From: Parvularcula marina
GTDB lineage: Bacteria; Pseudomonadota; Alphaproteobacteria; Caulobacterales; Parvularculaceae
Assembly (NCBI RefSeq): GCF_003399445.1
Contig: NZ_QUQO01000001.1
Location: 1,733,001 to 1,797,000, forward strand
DNA: 64,000 nt
Reading direction: 5' to 3'
Below the pieces are notes generated by a model that saw nothing but the letters and a program-made list of their open reading frames with translations, was not told the origin of the DNA and searched no databases. The position numbers and the translations under genes are program-made. Shown here piece by piece: positions 17,071 through 27,466 of this stretch; the first letter of the stretch is position 1; each line of letters starts with the position of its first letter.

Positions 17071-17247
17071 ATGAATGGAAAGTGTCGCAGGCCTGAACCG
17101 GCTGAAGACCATGGGCGGCAGGCTGGAAAGCTGCGCCGGCGTTCCCCCGAAATCCGGCTGGCACGTCTGCCCCACTGCCTCGCCAGTCCGGAGACCGCCG
17201 ATATCCCTCCCTGGTATCGGCACCCCAAGGAGGCCCGCATCCATTAG
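17071..17247 (+). CDS. Small basic ORF of 58 codons, unknown function
   Basis: ATG 17071 to TAG 17245-17247. The product is rich in Arg, Lys, His and Pro, with two Cys (residues 5 and 36), KLRRRSPEIRLARLPHC in the centre and DIPPWYRHPKEAR near the end. I do not recognise it. In favour: wobble positions look GC-biased as in real genes here, and two hairpins follow the stop. Against: the ribosome-binding site is weak (ACGGGAACG). It could be a stress-linked small protein or a leader of katG. Confidence 0.4.
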   Translation: MNGKCRRPEPAEDHGRQAGKLRRRSPEIRLARLPHCLASPETADIPPWYRHPKEARIH

Positions 17248-17307
17248 CACCCCGGTGCGGGCCGTTCTTCCCTGTCGCCCGGTCTTCACGGACCGGGCGC
17301 ATCTTTT
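17232..17307 (+). terminator. Two hairpins after the small ORF
   Basis: The first pairs GGCCCGCA (17232-17239) with TGCGGGCC (17256-17263). The second pairs CGCCCGGTC (17276-17284) with GACCGGGCG (17291-17299), followed by CATCTTTT. The second resembles a terminator with a short spacer before its T-run. They separate the 58-codon ORF from katG. Confidence 0.5.
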
Positions 17308-17378
17308 CGCACATACACGTGCCGAGGGAAAGCAGGAGATGAGAAACAAGTCTCGATATCCCTTGCACGGATAAATAG

Positions 17379-17401
17379 GTGTATCGATTTTATCGATACA
17401 C
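17379..17401. promoter_or_regulatory. Perfect palindrome upstream of katG
   Basis: GTGTATCGAT and ATCGATACAC flank a TTT centre, 95 bases upstream of the katG ATG in AT-rich sequence. Length and symmetry suit a dimeric repressor or activator. It does not fit the four-element OxyR pattern, and the short T-run after it makes a terminator unlikely. Confidence 0.5.
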
Positions 17402-17495
17402 TTTATGGTGATAATCTATTATTCCGCACCAATGACTCGCCCGTAACCTCTTCGCACAAGAGCGCTCAACGCTCTCAAAAGAAGAGGAACGCGTG

Positions 17496-19850
<2,355 letters not shown>

Positions 19851-19894
19851 ACAAGGCTCCCTCTTTCATCAGAGGGCGTTCTTTAAATCATGAG

Positions 19895-19928
19895 CGCACG
19901 GCAATGCCCCCATTGCCGTGCGTTTTTT
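19895..19928 (+). terminator. Rho-independent terminator of katG
   Basis: CGCACGGCAATG pairs perfectly with CATTGCCGTGCG around CCCC and is followed by six Ts. Confidence 0.95.
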
Positions 19929-19944
19929 GTGTAGGGATTCCCCC

Positions 19945-21072
19945 TCACCCCGGCATTTTGGGTGGGGTGAAGGTGTCGGCGCGGCTCGCCTGTACTTGCG
20001 CTTTCAGCGCCAATTCGGTCGCAAGGAAACAATGCGCCTGGCTCATCGCTGTTTCGGTGCGGTTGAGGACATCATCGACCAGTTGCGGCCCGTAAGGCGG
20101 CACGACATCAGAGCAGTCGATCTGCCGGATCTCTTTCTGGTCAACAAGGAAGAGATGATCCCTACCCGGCGCACCGCCAATGTCGACATATTTGCGCAAG
20201 TCGATATAGCCGTCTGTCCCCAGGACCATCAGGCGTCCATCTCCCCAATAGCCCAGCCCCTCCGGCGTGAACCAGTCGATCCGGACATAGCCTACCCCAC
20301 CATTCCCGCGCAGCATGGCATCGCCGAAATCCTGAAAGTCCGGATGCGCCTCATTATGGAAATTTCCGGTCTGGGAAGCCACGACCTCCGCTTCGGTGGA
20401 GCCGGTGAAATGAAGGAACTGGTCCATCTGGTGCGAACCGATATCGCAGATGATGCCGCCGAACTGCGCCAGATCCCAGAACCAGTCCGGGCGGGTCGCG
20501 GGCCGGATCCGGTGCGGCCCCAGCCCGATTGTCTGGATAACATCACCGATCGCACCTTTTGCGACCAGCTCACTGGCGCGGATCGAGCCGTAATTCTCAA
20601 AACGCTCTGAATAGCTTATCGAATAGATGCGCCCCGTTTCCTTCTGCACCCGGCGCACCTCGGCAAGCTGCTCAAGGCTCGTAATGCCGGGCTTGTCGGC
20701 CATATAGTCTTTACCTGCCTTCATGACCCGGATACCGATGGGCGCGCGCTGGGCCGGTATGGCGGCGGAGACGACCAGCCGGATCGTCTCATGCTCGATG
20801 ATCTCGCGCTCATCGCTGACCCGTTTGACCTCGGGAAAACGGCTCTGGAATTCCGCAGCCAGATCATCCTCAACCGCGTAAAAATGGGTCAGCCTGCCGC
20901 CGCCCCTAATGACGGCCGCGCACTGGCTATAGACATGACCGTGATTGAGGCCGATCACCCCGAAATCGAGCCTGTGAGGCGGGGTGGCGCCGGAAGGCCG
21001 GATGCCGAAGGCTGCCGCTGCGCCGAGGGCCGCGCCTCCTTTGACTGCATCGCGCCGGTTGAAATGGGACAT
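19945..21072 (-). CDS. Exported Gfo/Idh/MocA family oxidoreductase
   Basis: 375 aa. The N-terminus is a Tat-type signal (NRRDAVKGGAALGAAAAFG), then a Rossmann domain starting RLDFGVIGLNHGHV. DKPGITSLEQL near residue 130 holds the conserved Lys-Pro dinucleotide of the family. Exported members of this family usually act on sugars or sugar-like compounds; the substrate here is unknown. The cupin gene lies 21 bases upstream on the same strand, so the two are cotranscribed. Convergent with katG. Confidence 0.85.
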   Translation of the reverse strand: MSHFNRRDAVKGGAALGAAAAFGIRPSGATPPHRLDFGVIGLNHGHVYSQCAAVIRGGGRLTHFYAVEDDLAAEFQSRFPEVKRVSDEREIIEHETIRLVVSAAIPAQRAPIGIRVMKAGKDYMADKPGITSLEQLAEVRRVQKETGRIYSISYSERFENYGSIRASELVAKGAIGDVIQTIGLGPHRIRPATRPDWFWDLAQFGGIICDIGSHQMDQFLHFTGSTEAEVVASQTGNFHNEAHPDFQDFGDAMLRGNGGVGYVRIDWFTPEGLGYWGDGRLMVLGTDGYIDLRKYVDIGGAPGRDHLFLVDQKEIRQIDCSDVVPPYGPQLVDDVLNRTETAMSQAHCFLATELALKAQVQASRADTFTPPKMPG

Positions 21073-21093
21073 GATGCTCCTCCTGCTTGCCGC

Positions 21094-21567
21094 TTACGGA
21101 TGAAAATTGATGACCTGATAGGTCGCGGGGCCGTCACCAACATTTCGCACCCCGTGCCAGTCCATCGACAGGAACACCATGACCGAGCCCGGCCCGATCA
21201 CTTTCGTCTCGCCATTGACGTAGACCTCGAGCGTCCCCTCCTGCAACACGACGACTTCCTCATTCGGATGCCGATGCGGCGCGTGCGAGGTCTCGCCCGC
21301 ATTGAGCGTCGTGATGTGGATCTCCAACGTCTCGAGCGTGCGCGAGGCCTCATCCATCAGCTGCACACGGGCGCCGCTTCCTGTATCGCTGAACGCCATT
21401 TCGTCCCGCGAGAACACGGTCACCGGATCCCCCGGCACGGGCTCGGCGGCAGCTTCGGGCGGCGCGATGCTGACTGCTTCCGACATGCTTTGCGGCGGGC
21501 TCGCCATGGCGATTGTCAGCCCTGCGGGCAGGGCCGTGAGCCCCGCTAATATCCTGATCCCGTTCAT
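21094..21567 (-). CDS. Exported cupin-domain protein
   Basis: 157 aa with an N-terminal signal (about 1-22, hydrophobic, ending AMAS). A single cupin barrel contains HAPHRHPNEEVVVLQEGTLE, giving two His and a Glu, and the later His in DWHGVRNVGDG. These are the usual metal ligands of cupins. Function is open; partnership with the exported Gfo/Idh enzyme 21 bases downstream suggests a carbohydrate-processing pair in the periplasm. Confidence 0.82.
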   Translation of the reverse strand: MNGIRILAGLTALPAGLTIAMASPPQSMSEAVSIAPPEAAAEPVPGDPVTVFSRDEMAFSDTGSGARVQLMDEASRTLETLEIHITTLNAGETSHAPHRHPNEEVVVLQEGTLEVYVNGETKVIGPGSVMVFLSMDWHGVRNVGDGPATYQVINFHP

Positions 21568-21697
21568 CTCGCGTCTCCCTGTCCTGAGGCGCAGGCTAGC
21601 AGCAGAGCGAGGGCCGAGCCATGATGCGTGGCCGTTCGGCGCAGCGCGGGGCTTCCGGGCGCATTCTTGACCCGCTATCAGGCCCTTACACGTCGTT

Positions 21698-21711
21698 AAG
21701 AATGACTCGCA
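21698..21711. promoter_or_regulatory. Candidate Fur-type box before bfd
   Basis: AAGAATGACTCGCA resembles the Fur consensus and matches the site before the TonB receptor at 9335-9348 (shared core GAATGACT). An 8-bp inverted repeat, GTTAAGAA (21695-21702) and TTCTTAAC (21728-21735), also frames the region and flanks a TTGACA at 21718-21723. Confidence 0.4.
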
Positions 21712-21743
21712 CCCTACTTGACAATCGTTCTTAACCGCCGCAA

Positions 21744-21953
21744 ATGACTCTCATGATCGTTTGCGTCTGCCGCCGTCTGAACTGCACCGCCGTCAAGGAG
21801 GCCATCTCCTCTGGCGCGCGCTCGCCTGAATGCGTGCAGGCCCATCACGGCCATCAATTCAATTGCGGCCGCTGCCGGACGACGATCGGTGAAATGATCG
21901 CCTCCGAGATGGATGACCGGGCCACGCCCGAAACACTCCTCGCAGCAGAATAA
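21744..21953 (+). CDS. bfd: Bacterioferritin-associated ferredoxin Bfd
   Basis: 69 aa. CVC near residues 7-9 and CGRC near 41-44 are the four Cys ligands of the Bfd [2Fe-2S] cluster, and the HTH-like Bfd fold fits the length. Bfd reduces ferric iron stored in bacterioferritin and frees it. ATG 21753 (MIVCVCRRLN) is an alternative start. bfr follows by 82 bases. The upstream Fur-type box would allow induction when iron is short. Confidence 0.9.
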   Translation: MTLMIVCVCRRLNCTAVKEAISSGARSPECVQAHHGHQFNCGRCRTTIGEMIASEMDDRATPETLLAAE

Positions 21954-22035
21954 GATGAGGGCGCGCATTTACGCCCCCGTCCGAAGCGCATAGGCCCTTC
22001 TTCAACTCATTCATCCGGTAAGAGGCAAGGCACCC

Positions 22036-22530
22036 ATGAAGGGCGACGCAAAGGTAATCGAATTTCTCAATCTGGCGCTCAAAAACGAGCTGACGGCAAT
22101 CAACCAGTATTTCCTGCATGCGCGGATGCTCGACAATTGGGGCATCACGGTTCTGGGCAAGAAGGAATACAAGGAATCCATCGAGGAGATGGAGCATGCC
22201 GATAAGCTGATCGAGCGTATCCTGTTCCTTGAGGGGCTGCCGAACCTGCAGGATCTCGGCAAGCTGCGCATCGGTGAGGATGTGAAAGAGCTGCTCGAAT
22301 GCGACCTGGCACTTGAGCTTGATGCCATTCCGCTCCTCAAAGACGCGATGGAGCATTGCGAAAAAGTCCGCGACTATGTCAGCCGCGATCTCTTCGATTA
22401 CATTCTGCGTAATGAGGAAGAGCATGTCGACTGGCTCGAAACCCAGCTTGAACTGGCGGATCGTCTCGGGATGCAGAACTTCCTGCAACTCCAGTCTGAG
22501 CCGAATGCGTCGGGCGGCAGCCTCGATTAA
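22036..22530 (+). CDS. bfr: Bacterioferritin
   Basis: 164 aa. Di-iron ligands are visible: Glu in [12 protein letters not shown] (residue 18), the [11 protein letters not shown] segment with Glu 51 and the haem-binding Met 52, and [12 protein letters not shown] near 127. Twenty-four subunits store iron as ferric mineral in the cytoplasm, with haem at subunit interfaces. Directly downstream of bfd, and its stop overlaps the convergent kinase gene by four bases. Confidence 0.95.
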   Translation: MKGDAKVIEFLNLALKNELTAINQYFLHARMLDNWGITVLGKKEYKESIEEMEHADKLIERILFLEGLPNLQDLGKLRIGEDVKELLECDLALELDAIPLLKDAMEHCEKVRDYVSRDLFDYILRNEEEHVDWLETQLELADRLGMQNFLQLQSEPNASGGSLD

Positions 22531-24320
22531 GCGGTCATCCGTGGGGTGACGGTCTCGCCGGCCTTTTTGCCTGCAAACTCGGCCATCACCTTGCGCAGAG
22601 CATCCATCGAGATCGGCTTTGCAAGATAGCCGTCAAAGCCGGCCTCAAGAAAACCGCTGATCTCATGCGCCAATGCGTGGGCCGTCACCGCGATGATCGG
22701 TGTGCCCTTACCCACGACGCCCCGAGCCGCCTGCTCTCGGCGGATTGCTGACATGGCATCGGTGCCCTCCATATCGGGCATGGAGATATCCATGAGGATG
22801 AGGTCGAATTCCATTTCACTAGCAGACTGGATGGCCGTCCTGCCGTCCTCGGCCATGACGACCCGCGCCTGCATCGAACCGAGATAGGACTCGAGCACCA
22901 TCCGGTTCACCTGATTGTCATCAGTGACCAGAACATTGACACCGGGGAAGACACTCAACTCTTCGCTTTCATCTGTAAACTGAGAAACCAGCGACTGTTT
23001 TTCGGCGCAGAGCTCAAGCGGCAAGCGGACAGTGAAACTTGTCCCCTCCCCCAGCTTTGAGGTTACATTCACATCACCGCCCATCCCATGGGCAAGACCG
23101 TTGACGATCGCCAATCCCAGCCCCGTGCCCCCATAACGGCGGGAGATTGTCTTATCTGCCTGGGTGAAGGGCTCCATGATGACGTTGAGCTGCTCATCCG
23201 ACATGCCGATCCCTGTATCACGGACACTGATCATGACATGGCCTGTCGGCTCATCTTCTTTGATATGGATGCGGATGCCCCCCTCGCTGGTGAATTTCAG
23301 CGCATTGGAGACAAGATTATTGAGGATCTGCATTAGGCGTAATTCATCACCCATGCGCAAGCAGGCATACCCCTCCTGCACCGTCACACCGAGTTTGATG
23401 CCCTTGGCCTCGGCAGTCATTGCATGGGTACGGACGACCTTGTCGGCAATCAGCGCAAGATCGATGGGCTGTTCTTCAAGCTCGATACGGCCAGCCTCAA
23501 TCTTCGAGAGATCGAGAATATCGTTGAGGAGCCGCAACAGGAGAAGACCTGAATCCTGAAGGATTTCCACCTTTTCCATGGCGGCCGGGGTCAGGTCATC
23601 CTGCTTGAGGGCCTCCGCCATGCCGAGCACTCCATTGAGCGGCGTACGGATTTCATGGCTCGTGCTGGAGAGGAAATCGGATTTCGCCTTGTTTGCCCGC
23701 TCGGCTTCTCTTTGACCGTGCTCAGCGTTCTTCCGCGCATCCAGAAGCTCAAGCGAAAGCTGGCGCGTCGTCCGAAACGCGACAACGAGGTGAGCGAGGT
23801 AAAGAAGCACGGCTATCAGCATGATTACCCCGCTCGCCCGGCTGGCTGGCCCGTATCCCACGACAGCCAATATCGGAATCCCGATGAAATAGAGCGCGTG
23901 CGGAATAGCTGCGGCAACGAATGTGCGCCGCTCATTCCGCATGTGAAGCGTCACATGAAGCAGCGATCCCGCAAACCAGACGAAAGAGAACACACCATCC
24001 GCCGGGTTCCCTAGGAACCACAATAGCGCCGCAACGGCGGAATATATCAGGGAAGCCTGAAAGGCAGAGGCTGCAATGAGATTAAGCCGGGCCTCACTGA
24101 TCGGTACCGGCTCTGCTCGGAAAGCGGGACGCCAGATCAGAAAATCGACCAACTGGCTGAACAGCACGATCGCCAGCCAGGCCAGCCCGATTACAGGCTC
24201 GACCTCGACGGCGAGAACCGTGGCCCCAAAAAACGCGATAATTATCCGCGTTTTCAGCTCCTTACGGCGCCCCCTCGCCGTGAGGCGGAGATCATCCAGC
24301 TGTCGCTCGGATAGACCCAA
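22527..24320 (-). CDS. Hybrid histidine kinase with membrane sensor domain
   Basis: 597 aa. The N-terminus has about six membrane helices (25-65, 77-103, 108-125, 132-155, 163-183) with no large periplasmic loop. A coiled linker (about 185-215) follows, then HisKA with [10 protein letters not shown] (His 222) and HATPase with [16 protein letters not shown] and [12 protein letters not shown]-terminal receiver shows [11 protein letters not shown], the phospho-Asp in [10 protein letters not shown] and VTAHA. The signal probably acts on or within the membrane. No Hpt domain or partner regulator is adjacent, so the output is unknown. Convergent with bfr. Confidence 0.92.
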   Translation of the reverse strand: MGLSERQLDDLRLTARGRRKELKTRIIIAFFGATVLAVEVEPVIGLAWLAIVLFSQLVDFLIWRPAFRAEPVPISEARLNLIAASAFQASLIYSAVAALLWFLGNPADGVFSFVWFAGSLLHVTLHMRNERRTFVAAAIPHALYFIGIPILAVVGYGPASRASGVIMLIAVLLYLAHLVVAFRTTRQLSLELLDARKNAEHGQREAERANKAKSDFLSSTSHEIRTPLNGVLGMAEALKQDDLTPAAMEKVEILQDSGLLLLRLLNDILDLSKIEAGRIELEEQPIDLALIADKVVRTHAMTAEAKGIKLGVTVQEGYACLRMGDELRLMQILNNLVSNALKFTSEGGIRIHIKEDEPTGHVMISVRDTGIGMSDEQLNVIMEPFTQADKTISRRYGGTGLGLAIVNGLAHGMGGDVNVTSKLGEGTSFTVRLPLELCAEKQSLVSQFTDESEELSVFPGVNVLVTDDNQVNRMVLESYLGSMQARVVMAEDGRTAIQSASEMEFDLILMDISMPDMEGTDAMSAIRREQAARGVVGKGTPIIAVTAHALAHEISGFLEAGFDGYLAKPISMDALRKVMAEFAGKKAGETVTPRMTA

Positions 24321-24473
24321 AGCACGTTACTCCCACATATTTTGGGCCCAGAATACGATGTCTTCGTGAAGGGAGAGATAATTCAGAAGTTAAGCCTGTA
24401 GTTAATCATAACAGACTTGGCCTAGGCGCAAGCGCCGCCTAAAGCCTGCGATCAAAAGATTAAGGAGCCCCCC

Positions 24474-25295
24474 ATGTCCGATGCCCCCATTTACCCTGAA
24501 GGCGATCTGTTGAAGGGCAAGCGCGGCCTCATCATGGGCGTGGCGAACAAGAACTCCATCGCCTGGGCGATCGCCCAGCAGCTCAAGGCCCAAGGCGCCG
24601 AGCTCTGCTTTTCCTATATCGAAGCGATGGAAAAGCGCGTCCGCCCACTGGCTGAGGAACTTGGGGTCGATTTCCTCGTCCCTTGCGATGTCACCGATGA
24701 TGCCTCGATGGATGCCTCTTTCGGCGCGATCAAGGAGCGCTGGGGCGAGATGGATTTCCTCGTCCACTCAATCGCCTTCTCGGACAAGGATGAGCTGAAA
24801 GGCTCCTTTGTTGAGAACACAACGCGCGAGAATTTCCGCAATTCGCTCGACATCTCGGCCTTCAGCTTTGTCGATTCCGCCCGCCGCTCCGCTGAGATGA
24901 TGAAGCCCGGCGGCTCGATGATCACCCTGACCTATCTGGGGTCAGAGCGGGTCATCCCGTCCTATAACGTCATGGGTGTCGCCAAGGCCGCACTGGAAGC
25001 CTCAACGCGCTATATTGCGCGGGATCTTGGCCCCAAGGGCATCCGCGTGAATGCGATCTCCGCTGGCGCAATCAAGACGCTGTCGCTGGGCGGTATTCAG
25101 GGCGGCCGGTCGCTTCTGTCGGAGGGGCGCAACTGGTCACCTCTGCGTGAGGATACGGACCCCGTCGGCGTCGCCGGTGCCGCGCTCTATCTGCTCTCCG
25201 ATCTGGGCAAAAGCTGCACGGGCGAAGTCCTTCACGTCGATGCCGGCTTCCACATTGTCGGCATGCCCGACCCTGAGGCGCTCGGCGGGGAATAG
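24474..25295 (+). CDS. fabI: Enoyl-ACP reductase FabI (NADH)
   Basis: 273 aa. An SDR fold with the FabI form of the cofactor loop (GVANKNSIAWAIA). The catalytic Tyr-Tyr-Lys arrangement is present in LTYLGSERVIPSYNVMGVAK, and the substrate loop is SAGAIKTLSLGGI. It reduces trans-2-enoyl-ACP in the last step of each elongation cycle. AAGGAG precedes the ATG. fabA and fabB lie 8-9 kb upstream on the same strand, so it is not in their operon. Confidence 0.95.
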   Translation: MSDAPIYPEGDLLKGKRGLIMGVANKNSIAWAIAQQLKAQGAELCFSYIEAMEKRVRPLAEELGVDFLVPCDVTDDASMDASFGAIKERWGEMDFLVHSIAFSDKDELKGSFVENTTRENFRNSLDISAFSFVDSARRSAEMMKPGGSMITLTYLGSERVIPSYNVMGVAKAALEASTRYIARDLGPKGIRVNAISAGAIKTLSLGGIQGGRSLLSEGRNWSPLREDTDPVGVAGAALYLLSDLGKSCTGEVLHVDAGFHIVGMPDPEALGGE

Positions 25296-25324
25296 TTCCG
25301 TTATCGAATCGTAATTCCAGCGGA

Positions 25325-25366
25325 CTACGTCACAATATGGCCAGATAGTGGCAAATCGTGACGTAG
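25325..25366. promoter_or_regulatory. Long nested inverted repeat between fabI and the OMP gene
   Basis: CTACGTCAC (25325-25333) and GTGACGTAG (25358-25366) are perfect arms. Inside them GCCA and TGGC (25340-25343, 25349-25352) pair almost on the same axis. No T-run follows, so a plain terminator is unlikely. It could be an operator for the outer-membrane gene starting at 25483 or a transcript-end structure of fabI. Confidence 0.45.
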
Positions 25367-25482
25367 ACGTTGAATTGTAACAACATGAATATCTTCGTGA
25401 AATCAGATTTCCGTCTCTGAGGGAACGCTCCCTTACCCCCGCGTGTTGAAGGCCCCGTAACCTGAAAAGGAAAGGGATTACG

Positions 25483-26115
25483 ATGACCTTCACGAAACTT
25501 CTCGCCGGCAGTGCTGCGCTGGCTCTCATCACCGGAACCGCCGCCGCCCAGGACCAAATGGGTCAGGGCACGGAAGATACTGGCCTTTATGTCGGGGGTG
25601 GCTACACCTTTATCGACATCGAATCCGAAGAAGATATTGGCGATAACACCAACGCCCTGACCGGCCGCCTTGGCTGGCAGATCATTCCGAATTTCGCCCT
25701 TGAGGGTGAAGCCACCTTCGGCATCGATGATGGTGAGTTCGACTATGATGGCGACGAAGACGATTTCGACTTCGACGACAATAATGACGGCGATCTCGAC
25801 GATGTTCTGAATGCGGATGGTGAGCTAGGCCTCGACTATCTCGTCGGCCTTTACGGCAAATATACCCTGCCGGTCACCGATGCCGTCGATCTTTATGCCC
25901 GTGCCGGTTACGCCTTTGCCGAGATCGATGCGACCTTCGAGACCGCAGGCGGCAATGAGTTCTCCATCGGCGGCTCGGAAAGCGGCTTTGCCTTTGGTGG
26001 CGGCGCCGGCCTCGACATGACGGAAAGCTCAACCGTCCGCCTCGACTACACCCGGTATGAATTCGAGGATGCGAATGCCGACGGCGTGAACGTCACCTAT
26101 GAGCATAAGTTCTAA
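25483..26115 (+). CDS. Outer-membrane beta-barrel protein with an Asp-rich loop
   Basis: 210 aa. The signal peptide ends near residue 22 (TAAAQ). GLYVGGGYTFIDIE opens an OmpA/OmpW-like eight-stranded barrel of the porin-family type, closed by RLDYTRYEFED and the terminal VTYEHKF with C-terminal Phe. Between about 82 and 113 lies a loop dominated by Asp, with DYDGDEDD and DNNDGDLDD patterns like calcium-binding repeats. This is an unusual insertion that may bind Ca2+ or other cations at the surface. AAAGGAAAGGG precedes the ATG. Confidence 0.85.
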   Translation: MTFTKLLAGSAALALITGTAAAQDQMGQGTEDTGLYVGGGYTFIDIESEEDIGDNTNALTGRLGWQIIPNFALEGEATFGIDDGEFDYDGDEDDFDFDDNNDGDLDDVLNADGELGLDYLVGLYGKYTLPVTDAVDLYARAGYAFAEIDATFETAGGNEFSIGGSESGFAFGGGAGLDMTESSTVRLDYTRYEFEDANADGVNVTYEHKF

Positions 26116-26147
26116 GCGCCCTTTGCTTACCTCAGCTTGGAACTTGT

Positions 26148-26178
26148 CCCCCGGAAGGTCTGTCCTTTCGGGGGTTTT
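26148..26178 (+). terminator. Terminator after the outer-membrane gene
   Basis: CCCCCGGAAGG pairs with CCTTTCGGGGG (one wobble) around a five-base loop, followed by TTTT. Confidence 0.9.
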
Positions 26179-26257
26179 CCTGTCAGCGCCCGCATCTTGC
26201 TCCGATGCGCGGGATTGGGCAGGGTCCGGCCCGTATGGTTAACAAGGATCACGCCCC

Positions 26258-27466
26258 ATGAGCCGTCTTCTCAGCGCTTCGCTCGCCGTAATCGCCGCCC
26301 TCACCGCCCCGGCGCTGGCCGATCCCGCAAACCCAAGCGAAAAAGCTATTCGTCTCGCCAAGGAAACGATCATCCTTGATGGCCATGTGGACATTCCCTA
26401 CCGCCTGCAGAACCAACCGGAGAGCATTGCGGTGCGCACCGAGGCAGGTGATTTCGATTATGTCCGCGCGATGGAAGGCGGGCTGAACGCGCCCTTCATG
26501 TCGATCTATGTCGCCTCCAGCTTCCAGTCGACGCCGGGCGCCGCGCCAGAGCAGGCCGACGCGCTGATCGACCTGGTCGAGGGGATTGCCGAGGCTGATC
26601 CCGACAAATTCGAGGTCGCATATTCCGTAAGCGATGTAAAACGCATCACCAGCGCAGGGAAAATCGCTCTGCCCATGGGGATGGAGAATGGCGCCCCGAT
26701 TGAAACGGACCTCGCAAAGCTCGATCACTTCTATGAACGCGGCATCCGCTATATCACTCTGACGCATGGCCAGCCCAATGCGATTGCGGATTCAAGCTAT
26801 GACATCAACCGGCCCAATGAGGGCCTGAGCGACTTTGGCGTGGAAGTCGTCCGTAAGATGAATGATCTGGGGATCATGGTCGATATAAGCCACGTTTCCG
26901 ATGATGCCTTCTGGGACGTCATGGCACTGACCGATGTGCCGGTGATCGCCAGCCATTCCTCCGCCCGTCGCTTCACCGAAGGGTTTGAGCGCAACATGTC
27001 CGACGACATGATCAAGCGCCTTGGCGAAGAGAACGGCGTCATCATGATCAATTACGGCTCCAGCTTCCTGACCAATGATTATCAGGAATGGACGAGCCGC
27101 CTGCGCGCCGCCAGCGCCAGCTGGCTCAAGGCCGAAGGCATTGATGAGCCTACGGATGAACAGCGCGAGGCCTTCCAGGCCGGCTATATGGCCGCCAGCC
27201 CCAAACCCTATGCCACAGTCGAGCATGTCCTCGACCATATCGACCATGTCGTTGATATTGCCGGGATCGATTCGGTGGGCCTGGGGTCGGATTTCGACGG
27301 GGTCGGCGACAGCCTGCCGGTCAATCTCAAAGATGCCTCGATGATGCCGCGCCTCGTTCAGGGCCTGATCGACCGCGGCTATTCGGATGAGGACATCAAG
27401 AAGATCCTGTCCGGGAATGCCTTACGCGTCTGGAACGCGGTCGAGGCAGCGGCGAAGAAGGGGTGA
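26258..27466 (+). CDS. Exported membrane-dipeptidase family (M19) enzyme
   Basis: 402 aa. A Sec signal covers about residues 1-21 (ALA-DPAN). The amidohydrolase barrel carries the M19 zinc ligands: HVDIPYR near residue 47, the bridging Glu near the middle, and His in VDISHVSD and ASHSSAR. GLGSDFDGVG near 343 supplies the catalytic Asp. Renal-dipeptidase homologues cut dipeptides and some beta-lactams. Located in the periplasm by the signal. Its stop abuts that of the convergent aldehyde dehydrogenase. Confidence 0.92.
   Translation: MSRLLSASLAVIAALTAPALADPANPSEKAIRLAKETIILDGHVDIPYRLQNQPESIAVRTEAGDFDYVRAMEGGLNAPFMSIYVASSFQSTPGAAPEQADALIDLVEGIAEADPDKFEVAYSVSDVKRITSAGKIALPMGMENGAPIETDLAKLDHFYERGIRYITLTHGQPNAIADSSYDINRPNEGLSDFGVEVVRKMNDLGIMVDISHVSDDAFWDVMALTDVPVIASHSSARRFTEGFERNMSDDMIKRLGEENGVIMINYGSSFLTNDYQEWTSRLRAASASWLKAEGIDEPTDEQREAFQAGYMAASPKPYATVEHVLDHIDHVVDIAGIDSVGLGSDFDGVGDSLPVNLKDASMMPRLVQGLIDRGYSDEDIKKILSGNALRVWNAVEAAAKKG

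Larger units (their letters stand above)
16896..17495. other. 600-base gap between fabB and katG
   Basis: No long conserved gene is seen. The stretch holds a 58-codon plus-strand ORF (17071-17247), two GC hairpins (17232-17307), an 11-codon ORF with an AGGAG site (17338-17373) and a perfect palindrome (17379-17401). Rather AT-rich sequence follows, up to the katG start. Long minus-strand frames here lack family features and starts with ribosome-binding sites. Confidence 0.6.

Noticed and set aside
17150-17205. B12-box-like sequence (CCGGAGACCGCC) suggesting a cobalamin riboswitch before katG
   Set aside because: The other conserved blocks (GGGAA, GGTGnnAAnCC, GCAACTG) are missing, and the sequence is explained by codons of the 58-codon ORF. 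A search with the cobalamin covariance models would settle it.
17338-17373. 11-codon ORF with a perfect AGGAG site before katG
   Set aside because: Too short to support as a gene, with no further evidence; a leader peptide remains possible.
17375-17420. OxyR-type site upstream of katG
   Set aside because: Only the first ATAG fits; the three further elements at 11-base steps are absent.
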